Below, piece after piece: positions 19,905 through 27,818 of a stretch of 64,000 bases of DNA; within the stretch, counting starts at the first letter, position 1, and every line of letters begins with the position of its first letter. This DNA comes from Fimbriiglobus sp043785105. Its GTDB lineage: Bacteria; Planctomycetota; Planctomycetia; Gemmatales; Gemmataceae. The stretch lies in NCBI GenBank assembly GCA_043785105.1, contig JAYVXO010000247.1:1-64000 (forward strand), read 5' to 3'. The position numbers were made by a program, and so were the translations under genes. The notes under the pieces are model-generated. The model did not search any database. It was not told where the DNA came from and saw nothing but the letters and a program-made list of their open reading frames with translations.

Positions 19905-20555
19905 TCACCGGAGTTCAGCGGCGGCGGCCTGCGCATTCTGAATGAACGCCCGCACTTTGCCCGGATCTTTCACTCCCGGCACCGACTCCACGCCGCTGGC
20001 CACGTCCACGCCCCACGGCCGCACTTGCCGAATCGCCGCCGCGACGTTGTCCGGGGTCAACCCGCCAGCCAATATCACTGGCACACCGGGATTAAAGCCC
20101 GCCAACAGGTGCCACGGCGCAGTGTGGCCGGTCCCGCCCATTTCCCCGGCAACGAATGAATCAATCAACACGGCTGCGGGTTTACAATGTTTACAGAGTG
20201 CGAGGAATTGGCGAATCGCTTCCAAATCGGCGGCATCCTTCACGCGAAATGCGGGGATGTACGCGGCTGGGAAGAAATCCACACTTGGCTGCACTTCTGC
20301 GTAAGTTTGGACAGCCCGTAAACCGAGTTGGTGCGAGTGGGACTTCACGACCTCATCCAGCGTGCCGACAAAGACACCGACGGGGGCCACGAACGGCGGT
20401 AGCTCCCGCAAAATCGCTATGGCCCGTTCGCCGGATAAAAACCGGGGCGACTTCGGATAAAAGTTCAGCCCCAGTGCGTCCGCCCCACACTCCGCCGCAA
20501 AGCGAGCATCGGTCGGGTTGGTGACGCCACAGATTTTGATGTGAATAGGTGGCAT
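19905..20555 (-). CDS. trpF: Phosphoribosylanthranilate isomerase
   Basis: Third step of tryptophan synthesis: an Amadori rearrangement of N-(5-phosphoribosyl)anthranilate. The 216-residue TIM barrel has the N-terminal catalytic Cys motif 'IKICGVTNPTDARFAAECGADALGLNFYPKSPR', the catalytic Asp strand ('AAVLIDSF') and the C-terminal phosphate site 'LAGGLTPDNVAAAI...GVDVASGVE'. Length and motifs are standard. It sits between two ROK kinase genes rather than in a trp operon, so it is likely transcribed with them; no leader or attenuator is evident. Confidence 0.95.
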   Translation of the reverse strand: MPPIHIKICGVTNPTDARFAAECGADALGLNFYPKSPRFLSGERAIAILRELPPFVAPVGVFVGTLDEVVKSHSHQLGLRAVQTYAEVQPSVDFFPAAYIPAFRVKDAADLEAIRQFLALCKHCKPAAVLIDSFVAGEMGGTGHTAPWHLLAGFNPGVPVILAGGLTPDNVAAAIRQVRPWGVDVASGVESVPGVKDPGKVRAFIQNAQAAAAELR

Positions 20556-20597
20556 GGTTGGTACTCGTAGGAAGTGGCGATGTGTCAACCTTGCAGT

Positions 20598-21554
20598 CTA
20601 CTCGCCAAACTTCTGCCGAGCCAACGCCAATGCGCCATGCAGGACGACTTCTTCACCAAGTGCCGCCGGGACGATGTCCGTCAGCCCGGCGAAAGGGGCG
20701 AAGACATTTTCGGCAACGTAACGGCGAAGTGGGTCGAAGAACAGGTCATCGCCCATCATCGACACTCCACCGCCAATCACGATGCGTTTCGGGCAGAGCA
20801 ACGCAATCACATGGCAAATGGCTTGCGACAACGCATCGATCGCATGATGCAATATCATTTGGGCGTTCCAGTCCCCGGCTCTGGCAGCCGCCGCCACGGT
20901 ATGGGCTGTGAAAGCCCCTGTTGGGGTGTGCTGTCGAAAGGCTGACAAGTCTTCACGCGACCGATGGAGCCATTCCGTGGCGTTGGCGATTCCCCACCCC
21001 GAGGCTAAATCTTCGATCGTAACGAGTGGCGAAGTCGGTTCCGACAAGTGCTTTTTCACTTTGAGATGCCCGATCTCCGCTGCTCCTTTACCTTGCCCAC
21101 GGTAGATTTCACCATTGATGATGAACCCGCCGCCGATGCCGCTACCGACCGTGATGTAAAAGATCGGCGATAGCCCCTTGCCCGCACCAAGGGTGGCTTC
21201 TGCAAGTCCCGCGACATCGGCATCGTTGCAAATAACGGCGTGCAGGTTCAACAAATCAAACAACCAGTCGGCGAGCGGGAAGCCGTCCCACCCGGCGATT
21301 TGATGGGACGTAATCACAGTCTGCGTCTCGTCATCCGTCGGCCCACCAAAGCCGACGCCGATGCCACGAAGTTGGGAACGGTCGAGGTTTGCGGCGGCGA
21401 GCAATTCGGGAAACGCCGTCACGATCTGCTGGCGAATGCCCTCGCCACCGGCATCAGGGTTCACCGTGCCACGCCATAAGGCAAGTATTTTCCCGTCGCC
21501 CTTCCCCAGGCCGAGTTGCAACTTCGTGCCACCGATTTCGATGCCCAGAAACAT
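20598..21554 (-). CDS. ROK-family glucokinase-like sugar kinase, second copy
   Basis: A 318-residue ROK protein starting MFLGIEIGGTKLQLGLG. Motifs: EIGGTK, 'FYITVGSGIGGGFIINGEIYRG', 'GAAEIGHLKVKKH' and 'PKRIVIGGGVSMMGDDLF'. Like its neighbour it lacks the CxCGxxGC cysteines. It is distinct in sequence from the ROK protein encoded at 18850-19803 and so is not a recent duplicate. Substrate preference cannot be read. It is the first gene of the minus-strand run ROK-trpF-ROK-hisN. Confidence 0.87.
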   Translation of the reverse strand: MFLGIEIGGTKLQLGLGKGDGKILALWRGTVNPDAGGEGIRQQIVTAFPELLAAANLDRSQLRGIGVGFGGPTDDETQTVITSHQIAGWDGFPLADWLFDLLNLHAVICNDADVAGLAEATLGAGKGLSPIFYITVGSGIGGGFIINGEIYRGQGKGAAEIGHLKVKKHLSEPTSPLVTIEDLASGWGIANATEWLHRSREDLSAFRQHTPTGAFTAHTVAAAARAGDWNAQMILHHAIDALSQAICHVIALLCPKRIVIGGGVSMMGDDLFFDPLRRYVAENVFAPFAGLTDIVPAALGEEVVLHGALALARQKFGE

Positions 21555-21647
21555 GATTGCGACTCCCATTCACGACCAAAGCCCGACCATGATTGGTTAG
21601 GCTTGGTGTGGTTTTAACCGGATTTCTGCCAACAATCAATTGTGGCA

Positions 21648-24293
21648 CTACTTCGGACTCTCGGCTTTCACCGGCACGAAGAAGGCGGCACGAACTGGGG
21701 CAGGCATTTTGCTGTTGGCACCTTTGACCGACTTCCAGATGACTTCGTTGAACAACAAGTCGTCCGCCATGTCTTCCTTCGTCAGGTCGAATTCGGCGGA
21801 CCGTTTGGCACCCCACGCGGTCGCTAGATTCTTTTTGTTGAGGTCGTACTGTGGCACTTCGTGCTTGTAGGGTGACGAATCCGGGGTCGCCTGGAACGAG
21901 TGGTACATCGGTCGAGCCGCCGCATCGAACTGGCTCATCGGCTTCAGTCCCAGAATCAACTCCATTGTCCGCAACATGCTTGTAGTCGAGTAGAGTGTCG
22001 AATCGACGAACTTTTTCTTGGTGTATGGCGACACTACGAGAGCCACAACGCGGTGGGCATCGACGTGATCGGGGCCGTTCTGGGCGTCGTCTTCGATCAC
22101 GAAGATGGCGGTTTCCTTCCAGAACTTCGACTTGCTGATGCCTTCGACCAGTTGGCCAAGTGCTAAGTCGTTGTCCGCAACTTGGGCGCTGGGCGTTGGC
22201 TTGCCGACGCGAGTGCCGGAGGTGTGGTCGTTGGGTAAGCGCACAATTTGTAGCCGGGGCATTTCGCCGAGTTGCTCGAACCGTTTCACTTCGCTCAAGA
22301 ATCGCTCGGTCCGTTTCACATCCGGGTAGTCGAGATCGTACCCACGAAACTCCGGGTCGAAGTGGCCTTCCAGTGTCTTCACGGCGGCTTTGCCGGGGTT
22401 GAACGTGCCGTCCGGTTTCATCGTGCCGTTGGTGACCCATTCGCCGTAGCTGCGATAAGTCACGTTTGCTTCCTTTGCCCGATCCCACAGGTAACCACCG
22501 GCTGGTCTGGCTGCCAAGTCCAATGTCCCTTCGCTGGGGTAACCGAAGGTGCCCTTCGGGCTGCCACGGTAACTCAGCGGCCACATCTTCTCGACGAAAT
22601 CGGTGGCATAAGCCCCCATCGACCATTCGTGGCCGTCGGCGGACACTTCACCATCTACGTAGATGTTGTCCAACAAAACGAATTCATCCGCCAGCTTGTG
22701 GTGGTTTGACGTGATGGCTTCCGGGAACAGACAGAGGCTCGGTTCGCCGTTGCCCTTCGGCACCTTGCGGGCGGCCATGTCGCCATAGACTTGGTCGTAG
22801 GTGCGGTTTTCTTTTATGACGTAAATGACGTACTTGATCGGTGATTTCTCACCGAGTTTACGCGGGATGGGATTGTCCGCCGTAACTCCTTCGCTGCGTA
22901 CCGCACTGTCTTTCATGAGCGGGCTGCATTCGTAGGCGGTCTTCGAGTATTTTGCCATCGCGTCCGGTGTCGGGACCGGGATGGTCGAAATCGTTCCCTT
23001 GAACAGCGAGCCGATGTATTCGAGCGTGCTACCCGGCAGGTTGGGATTCGAGCCGTAGTTGTTCGGTTTGGAGCTAAGGCCCTTCCCGTTCGCCACGTAA
23101 ATGGTTTTGTCGAGCTTGTTGAACCGGACCGACGTGGGATACCACCCAGTCGGGATGAAGCCCAACGGCTTCGCGGCTTTCGCGTCCGTGACGTTGAACA
23201 CGGCTAGGTTGTTGGCATCCGCATTGGCCACGAACAACATCTGGCCGTCGGGCGTGATGGCGAGACTATTCGGCGTGTTGCCGTTGGGCGCAAGTGGGTA
23301 GAGTGCAGCGTTGATCGTTTGCAGCGTTTCACCTGTTGCTGGGTCGATGACCGTCACTTTCGTGGAGTTCGCGCAGGCAACGTAAAGCGCTTTGCCATCG
23401 GGCGACAACACCATTTCAGTCGGGTGTTCGGCGGTTTCCCACCGTGCGACCACTTCGTTTTTCTCCAGGTCAACCACGGCAACTGCTGCCTTCGCCCACA
23501 GGCTAACAAACGCTCGTTTCGCGCCGGGTTCGACGAGCACGGTGTAGGGGTACGAGTTGTTCGCAACCGGGCGGGTGCCGCCGAACTCGTCTTCGACTTT
23601 GTTGTCCTGCTTGTCTTTCTCCTTGCGGCCATCGGGCGGGCTTGGTGGCGCGCCCTTGGCTGTTTCAGCTTTCTTTTCTTTCGTGACGAGTGGGATGACG
23701 ATCTTGTTGGCGGGGTTATCGAGTGGCACCCGGATCACACAATCGGCCCACAGCCCTGCGGCAAACAACTCTTTGCCAGACGGGTCAAATGCCAATCCTG
23801 CGGGTACGGTGCGGCGACCACTACTCACGTCGATTTCGCGTTTATTGTGGAGCAACCCTTTGTCGAAATCCCACACGTGAACGACATCGAACTCGCCGCC
23901 ACTGGCGTAGAGTTGCTTGCCATCGGGGGAGAACGTCAACCCGTAAAAGCCTTGCTTGATGATGGTTCGTGACACAACTTCCCGACGGGCGGGGTTGGTG
24001 TCCAGGATCACAACTTCGTGTTCTTTGTAACCGCAATGCAGCACAGCAGCGAACTGCCCGGTGGGGTGAATCTGAATGTTGACCGGCAGGTCACCCACTT
24101 CGATTTGCCGTCCCACGGGTTTCAATTTCCACTGATTCGGAAGCTGCACGAAGCCGTCTTTCGTGATCCCCGGCAACACACGGGCGGTCGGATTTTCCAG
24201 CTTCTTGGCCGGTTGCGGGTCTTCGGCTGTTGCGAGTAACGTGAGGCCACTCGCAAGTATTCCGATCAAGCCGAGGAACAAAACACGTTTCAT
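21648..24293 (-). CDS. Secreted beta-propeller (YncE-like) / phosphoesterase fusion
   Basis: An 881-residue exported protein (signal MKRVLFLGLIGILASGLTLLATA). Residues about 60-430 form a seven-bladed YncE/40-residue-type propeller with repeats such as 'YGLTFSPDGKQLYASGGEFDVVHVW', 'EMVLSPDGKALYVACANSTKVTVID' and 'LAITPDGQMLFVANADANNLAVF'. Residues about 480-860 are an alkaline-phosphatase-superfamily phosphoesterase (IKYVIYVIKENRTYDQVYGDM near the start; 'FVIEDDAQNGPDHVDAHRVVALVVSPYTKK' near the end). This fusion is known as 'bifunctional YncE/alkaline phosphatase' in planctomycetes. Substrate unknown. A shadow frame in the antisense direction was rejected. Confidence 0.88.
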   Translation of the reverse strand: MKRVLFLGLIGILASGLTLLATAEDPQPAKKLENPTARVLPGITKDGFVQLPNQWKLKPVGRQIEVGDLPVNIQIHPTGQFAAVLHCGYKEHEVVILDTNPARREVVSRTIIKQGFYGLTFSPDGKQLYASGGEFDVVHVWDFDKGLLHNKREIDVSSGRRTVPAGLAFDPSGKELFAAGLWADCVIRVPLDNPANKIVIPLVTKEKKAETAKGAPPSPPDGRKEKDKQDNKVEDEFGGTRPVANNSYPYTVLVEPGAKRAFVSLWAKAAVAVVDLEKNEVVARWETAEHPTEMVLSPDGKALYVACANSTKVTVIDPATGETLQTINAALYPLAPNGNTPNSLAITPDGQMLFVANADANNLAVFNVTDAKAAKPLGFIPTGWYPTSVRFNKLDKTIYVANGKGLSSKPNNYGSNPNLPGSTLEYIGSLFKGTISTIPVPTPDAMAKYSKTAYECSPLMKDSAVRSEGVTADNPIPRKLGEKSPIKYVIYVIKENRTYDQVYGDMAARKVPKGNGEPSLCLFPEAITSNHHKLADEFVLLDNIYVDGEVSADGHEWSMGAYATDFVEKMWPLSYRGSPKGTFGYPSEGTLDLAARPAGGYLWDRAKEANVTYRSYGEWVTNGTMKPDGTFNPGKAAVKTLEGHFDPEFRGYDLDYPDVKRTERFLSEVKRFEQLGEMPRLQIVRLPNDHTSGTRVGKPTPSAQVADNDLALGQLVEGISKSKFWKETAIFVIEDDAQNGPDHVDAHRVVALVVSPYTKKKFVDSTLYSTTSMLRTMELILGLKPMSQFDAAARPMYHSFQATPDSSPYKHEVPQYDLNKKNLATAWGAKRSAEFDLTKEDMADDLLFNEVIWKSVKGANSKMPAPVRAAFFVPVKAESPK

Positions 24294-24412
24294 AGCGAAC
24301 CCCTTGGTGGTGATTCCAAAGTGCAGGAGACGAGCGGGCTGATATTATGCAGGAGCAGGTCAATCCTGACTAATGAAGAATTGATGTTCTTTGCCTGGAG
24401 AACGAAGTCACG

Positions 24413-24952
24413 ATGCCAGAATCACTCACCGCGACCGATTTGCTGTTTGACGCTGCGTCATTTGCAGCGCGTGCGCACCGGCACCAAGTCCGCAAGGATG
24501 GCCAGACGCCATATGCCGCCCACCCGTTTCGCGTGTGTTTGGTAGCCCAACTTGTTTTCGGAATCGACGATCCGAAAGTGTTGACCACCGCGTTGCTTCA
24601 CGACACCATCGAAGACACCACCACGGATTACGATGACATTGCCGAACGGTTCGGTGCTGACGTTGCGCGCTGGGTGGCCACGTTGACAAAAGATATGCGA
24701 CTCGAAGAAGAGGTACGCGAAGCCGAGTATCACCGCGTGCTAGCTGGTGCGGAGTGGCCGGTGACGGTCTGCAAACTGGCGGACATTTACGACAATCTTT
24801 CGGACAGCAAGACTTTGTCCACAAAAGGCCGCGAGCGTGGAATGATTCGTGCGTGGCAGTACCTCCACGCCATGCACGCGACTCTCCCACCCCAAGCAAC
24901 CGCTGCCTATGCCATCGTGGAACAAAAACTGAATGCGATGCAATCGGGGTGA
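24413..24952 (+). CDS. HD-domain (p)ppGpp hydrolase-like protein, MESH1 type
   Basis: A 179-residue stand-alone HD hydrolase related to the hydrolase half of SpoT/RelA. It has the metal ligands of the family: 'RKDGQTPYAAHPFRVCLV', 'TTALLHDTIEDTTTDYDDIAERFG' and 'KLADIYDNLSD'. The synthetase, TGS and ACT parts are absent, so it is a small alarmone hydrolase like MESH1, likely lowering (p)ppGpp; specificity is inferred. It is divergent from the phosphoesterase gene and precedes a pair of secreted proteins. Confidence 0.87.
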   Translation: MPESLTATDLLFDAASFAARAHRHQVRKDGQTPYAAHPFRVCLVAQLVFGIDDPKVLTTALLHDTIEDTTTDYDDIAERFGADVARWVATLTKDMRLEEEVREAEYHRVLAGAEWPVTVCKLADIYDNLSDSKTLSTKGRERGMIRAWQYLHAMHATLPPQATAAYAIVEQKLNAMQSG

Positions 24953-25044
24953 ACTGGCACGAATCCCTGGTTCGTCCTTGTCCACGGTTGGTATTCCCCG
25001 CGATAATAGCGTGACATGCCTTTCCACAACTCGGAGCATCCCCA

Positions 25045-26310
25045 ATGCGAATACGCTGGACCTTCCTACCACTGATTGCGTTCTTGGCATTCGGTGTTGT
25101 TGCCACCCCAACGGCTACGGCGTGCCCGTTTTGCTCGGCCCAGGGGCAAACGCTGTCCGGCGAAATTAGCCAAGCCGACTTCATCGTGCTGGGAACGCTG
25201 GCCAATCCGAAACGCGATCCGAACGACTTCACCAAGGGGACCACGGAACTGTTGATCGAAACCGTGGTCAAGCCACACGACTATTTGATCGGCAAGAAGT
25301 TTATCACGATCCCACGCTACATTCCCATCGACCCGAAAGCCGCGGACTCGAAGTTGCTTGTCTTCAGTAACCTCTACACCCGAGCCGTCGATACCGCCGC
25401 GGCTGGTGTTCTTTCCCCACTCGTCATCGCCAACAACGATGCGGTGCAACTGGATGCGTACCGGGGCGAACCCGTCCGCGCCGATAGCAAGCTGGCGGAG
25501 TATTTGAAAGGGGCGATCGAAGTTCGCCAGAAGGATTCGATCTCGCGGTTGCGGTACTTCTTTGAATACCTCGACTCGAACGATCTGGTCATCAGCACCG
25601 ACGCGATGAACGAATTCGGCTACGCCGATTACAAAGAAGTGCGCCAACTCGCGGAGAAGCTCCCCGCCGCCAAAGTCTTGCGGTGGATTCAAGACCCCAG
25701 CACGCCGCAATCCCGCCTCGGGTTGTACGGCCTGTTCATCGGCCACTGCGGGAAGAAAGAAGATGCTGCCGCCATTCGCAAATTGCTCGACGCACCCGAC
25801 AACGCCTTCGCGAGCGGACTTGATGGCATCTTGGCGTCGTATGTGATGCTCGATCCGAAAGCCGGATGGGACTACTCGATGAAGGTGCTGAACGACCCCA
25901 AGAGCGATTTCCAAGTTCGCTACGCCGTGTTGAAAGTGTTGCGGTTCTACTGGGAGTTTCGCCCGGACCTCATCAAGCACGAGCAAGTCCTGGAAGGCAT
26001 GAAGTTCATCGTTGCGTTGCCGGAGATGGCCGACCTGCCGATTGAAGACCTTCGGAAATGGGGCTGTTGGGAGTTGACGGATTTCGTCCTGAAGTTCGCC
26101 GACGAAAAATCCCACAACGGCATTCCGATCACCCGCCGTGCCATCCTTCGATTTGCGCTCGCAGCTCCGGTTGAGCAAAAGGCCGCGAAAGTGTACGTTG
26201 AGCGAATCCGCAAGGAAGACCCGGAGCGGGTGAAGTACGTCGAACAAACATTGCTCGACGAAATTAAGCCAACCAAGCCGCCCGAAACGAAGCCGACCAA
26301 CGGGAAGTAA
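25045..26310 (+). CDS. Secreted Cys-motif protein, first of a tandem pair
   Basis: A 421-residue exported protein whose signal ends 'ATPTATA', followed directly by CPFCSAQGQTLSGEI. A CxxC immediately after cleavage suggests a metal- or heme-type or thiol site, or membrane attachment. The rest is helical with HEAT-like stretches ('LRWIQDPSTPQSRLGLYGLFIGHCGKKEDAAAIRKLLDAP'). It is paralogous to the next gene, 2 nt downstream, with which it shares the order CxxC - 'ADFIVLGTL'/'AKFVAYGQL' - 'LPKYIP'/'IPRYIP' - 'FTYLDSRD'/'FEYLDSND' - 'GLCG'/'GHCG'. Function unknown; planctomycete-type family by memory. Confidence 0.8.
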   Translation: MRIRWTFLPLIAFLAFGVVATPTATACPFCSAQGQTLSGEISQADFIVLGTLANPKRDPNDFTKGTTELLIETVVKPHDYLIGKKFITIPRYIPIDPKAADSKLLVFSNLYTRAVDTAAAGVLSPLVIANNDAVQLDAYRGEPVRADSKLAEYLKGAIEVRQKDSISRLRYFFEYLDSNDLVISTDAMNEFGYADYKEVRQLAEKLPAAKVLRWIQDPSTPQSRLGLYGLFIGHCGKKEDAAAIRKLLDAPDNAFASGLDGILASYVMLDPKAGWDYSMKVLNDPKSDFQVRYAVLKVLRFYWEFRPDLIKHEQVLEGMKFIVALPEMADLPIEDLRKWGCWELTDFVLKFADEKSHNGIPITRRAILRFALAAPVEQKAAKVYVERIRKEDPERVKYVEQTLLDEIKPTKPPETKPTNGK

Positions 26311-26312
26311 CC

Positions 26313-27464
26313 ATGCGAAGGATCGCCGCAATTGTGACCGTCTACGTTGCGATACTCTCAACACCACCTGCCACCGCTTGCACATTCTGTGGCGGTGGCG
26401 TTTCTTCTCGACAGACTCTTCGGGAGCATTTTCAGCAGGCCAAATTCGTGGCCTATGGCCAACTCAAGAACCCCCGCTTCGACCCGAACGGCGCAATGAG
26501 TACGACCGATTTCCACGTCTCACAAGTGCTGAAGAATTACGAAAAGCTCGGCAACCAAGCGGTCCTGACGTTGCCGAAGTACATCCCGGTGATCGGCAAC
26601 ACCGCCCCGGATTTTCTGATCTTCGCCACAGTTGTGGACGGCAAACCGGACCCCCTCCACGGTCTTCCCGCGACCGCCAGTGTTACGGAATATGTAAAAT
26701 CGTTGTGCAAGCTCGACGAGAAAGACGCCACGAAACGGCTGACGTTCTACTTCACCTATCTCGACTCCCGCGATCCCATTCTGGCCGGTGATGCGTTTCT
26801 GGAGTTCGCCAAAGCGAGCGATGCGGAGATCACGGCGGCTCGGGCCGCACTCGCCCCGGCCACGTTGCGGAAGTTGTTGACGAACCCAGAAACCCCTGTC
26901 GATCGACTTGGTGTCTACGCCATGATGCTGGGTCTCTGTGGCACCGCCGAAGATCAACTCGCCTTCAGCAAATTGTTGCAAGCACAACCCCTGCCAGACC
27001 GCATCCGCGACAACCTCGGCGGCTATCTGGCTGCAATGACTTTGCTCGATCCCAACGCGGGTTGGGCAACCGTGGAAGCCATCAGTACTGACGCGAAACG
27101 CCCCTACGCCGAACGCCTTTCGGCAATCGGTACGGTGCGATTCTTTCACACGACACGCCCCCAGGAGACGAAAGCCCAGGTGTTGAAGTGCTACCGTGGC
27201 TTGCTCGCCCATAGCGATTTGGCGGACATGGCGATCGAGGATTTGCGACGTTGGGGTTATTGGGAATTGACCCCAGAGATCCTCAGTCAATTCAGCAAAC
27301 CGAGCCATAGCGGTCGATTAGTTCGGCGTAGCATTGTGTACTACGCTTTGAGTTGCCCCGGTGCCGATGCCGCACGGTTCGTCAACACGGTGCAACTAAG
27401 CGACCCGAAGTTGGTCGAGACCGTGCGGGAACTGATGCTGATACAAGACCCGCCGAAGAAGTAA
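26313..27464 (+). CDS. Secreted Cys-motif protein, second of a tandem pair
   Basis: A 383-residue paralogue of the preceding gene (gap 2 nt), with a signal peptide ending in 'PPATA' and then CTFCGGGVSSRQTL. The aligned landmarks are IPVIGNTAPDFLIFATVVDG, YLDSRDPILAGDAFLEFAK and 'WGYWELTPEILSQFSKPSHSGRLVRRSIVYYALSCPGADA'. The two proteins are clearly homologous over full length but well diverged, so the duplication is old. They are likely co-translated and may form a heterodimer; that is inference. Confidence 0.8.
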   Translation: MRRIAAIVTVYVAILSTPPATACTFCGGGVSSRQTLREHFQQAKFVAYGQLKNPRFDPNGAMSTTDFHVSQVLKNYEKLGNQAVLTLPKYIPVIGNTAPDFLIFATVVDGKPDPLHGLPATASVTEYVKSLCKLDEKDATKRLTFYFTYLDSRDPILAGDAFLEFAKASDAEITAARAALAPATLRKLLTNPETPVDRLGVYAMMLGLCGTAEDQLAFSKLLQAQPLPDRIRDNLGGYLAAMTLLDPNAGWATVEAISTDAKRPYAERLSAIGTVRFFHTTRPQETKAQVLKCYRGLLAHSDLADMAIEDLRRWGYWELTPEILSQFSKPSHSGRLVRRSIVYYALSCPGADAARFVNTVQLSDPKLVETVRELMLIQDPPKK

Positions 27465-27553
27465 GTCAGTTTAGTGGTGCGAAGCGACAAGTGATTGTTG
27501 TAGAAACGTCGGCTGATTGATTTCCGGTTACTGATTACCTTCTTAGATTTAGT

Positions 27554-27730
27554 GCCCTGAAGGGGCACAGGCATGTAGCCACGGGTGAAGCGAAGCGCAA
27601 CCCGTGGACAGTGACACCCCGTTGTCAATCGCCCTGAAGGGGCGAAGGTGTTTCCTCTGCCCCTTCAGGGCAGGTGAGTATTGGAGCCTCGGATTCCACG
27701 GGTTACGCGAAGCGCTTCACCCGTGGCTAC
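27554..27730. repeat. Nested hairpin repeat cluster
   Basis: A gene-free 354-bp gap (27465-27818) between the convergent genes contains three copies of GCCCTGAAGGGGC (27554-27566, 27631-27643, and 27659-27671 inverted) and an 18-bp perfect inverted repeat GTAGCCACGGGTGAAGCG (27575-27592) with its complement at 27713-27730. Each large arm also folds on itself (CCACGGGT...ACCCGTGG). The structure looks like a palindromic intergenic element of the REP/MITE kind. The two convergent genes lack other terminators, so it may end both. Confidence 0.7.
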
Positions 27731-27818
27731 ATTCCGGAACCTCTACCGGGGTTCTCAACCCAACGACTAATTTCGTTAGGAACTACAGGTCGCAGACGAA
27801 TTATTACGTGGTCACCGA

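Noticed and set aside
25066..26385. 439-residue minus-strand frame
   Set aside because: Antisense to the secreted Cys-motif gene, which has a signal peptide, a ribosome site context and a paralogue; the antisense product has no recognisable features.
27465..27818. CRISPR array at the repeat cluster
   Set aside because: Repeats are palindromic, unequally spaced and inverted; no regular spacers and no cas genes.
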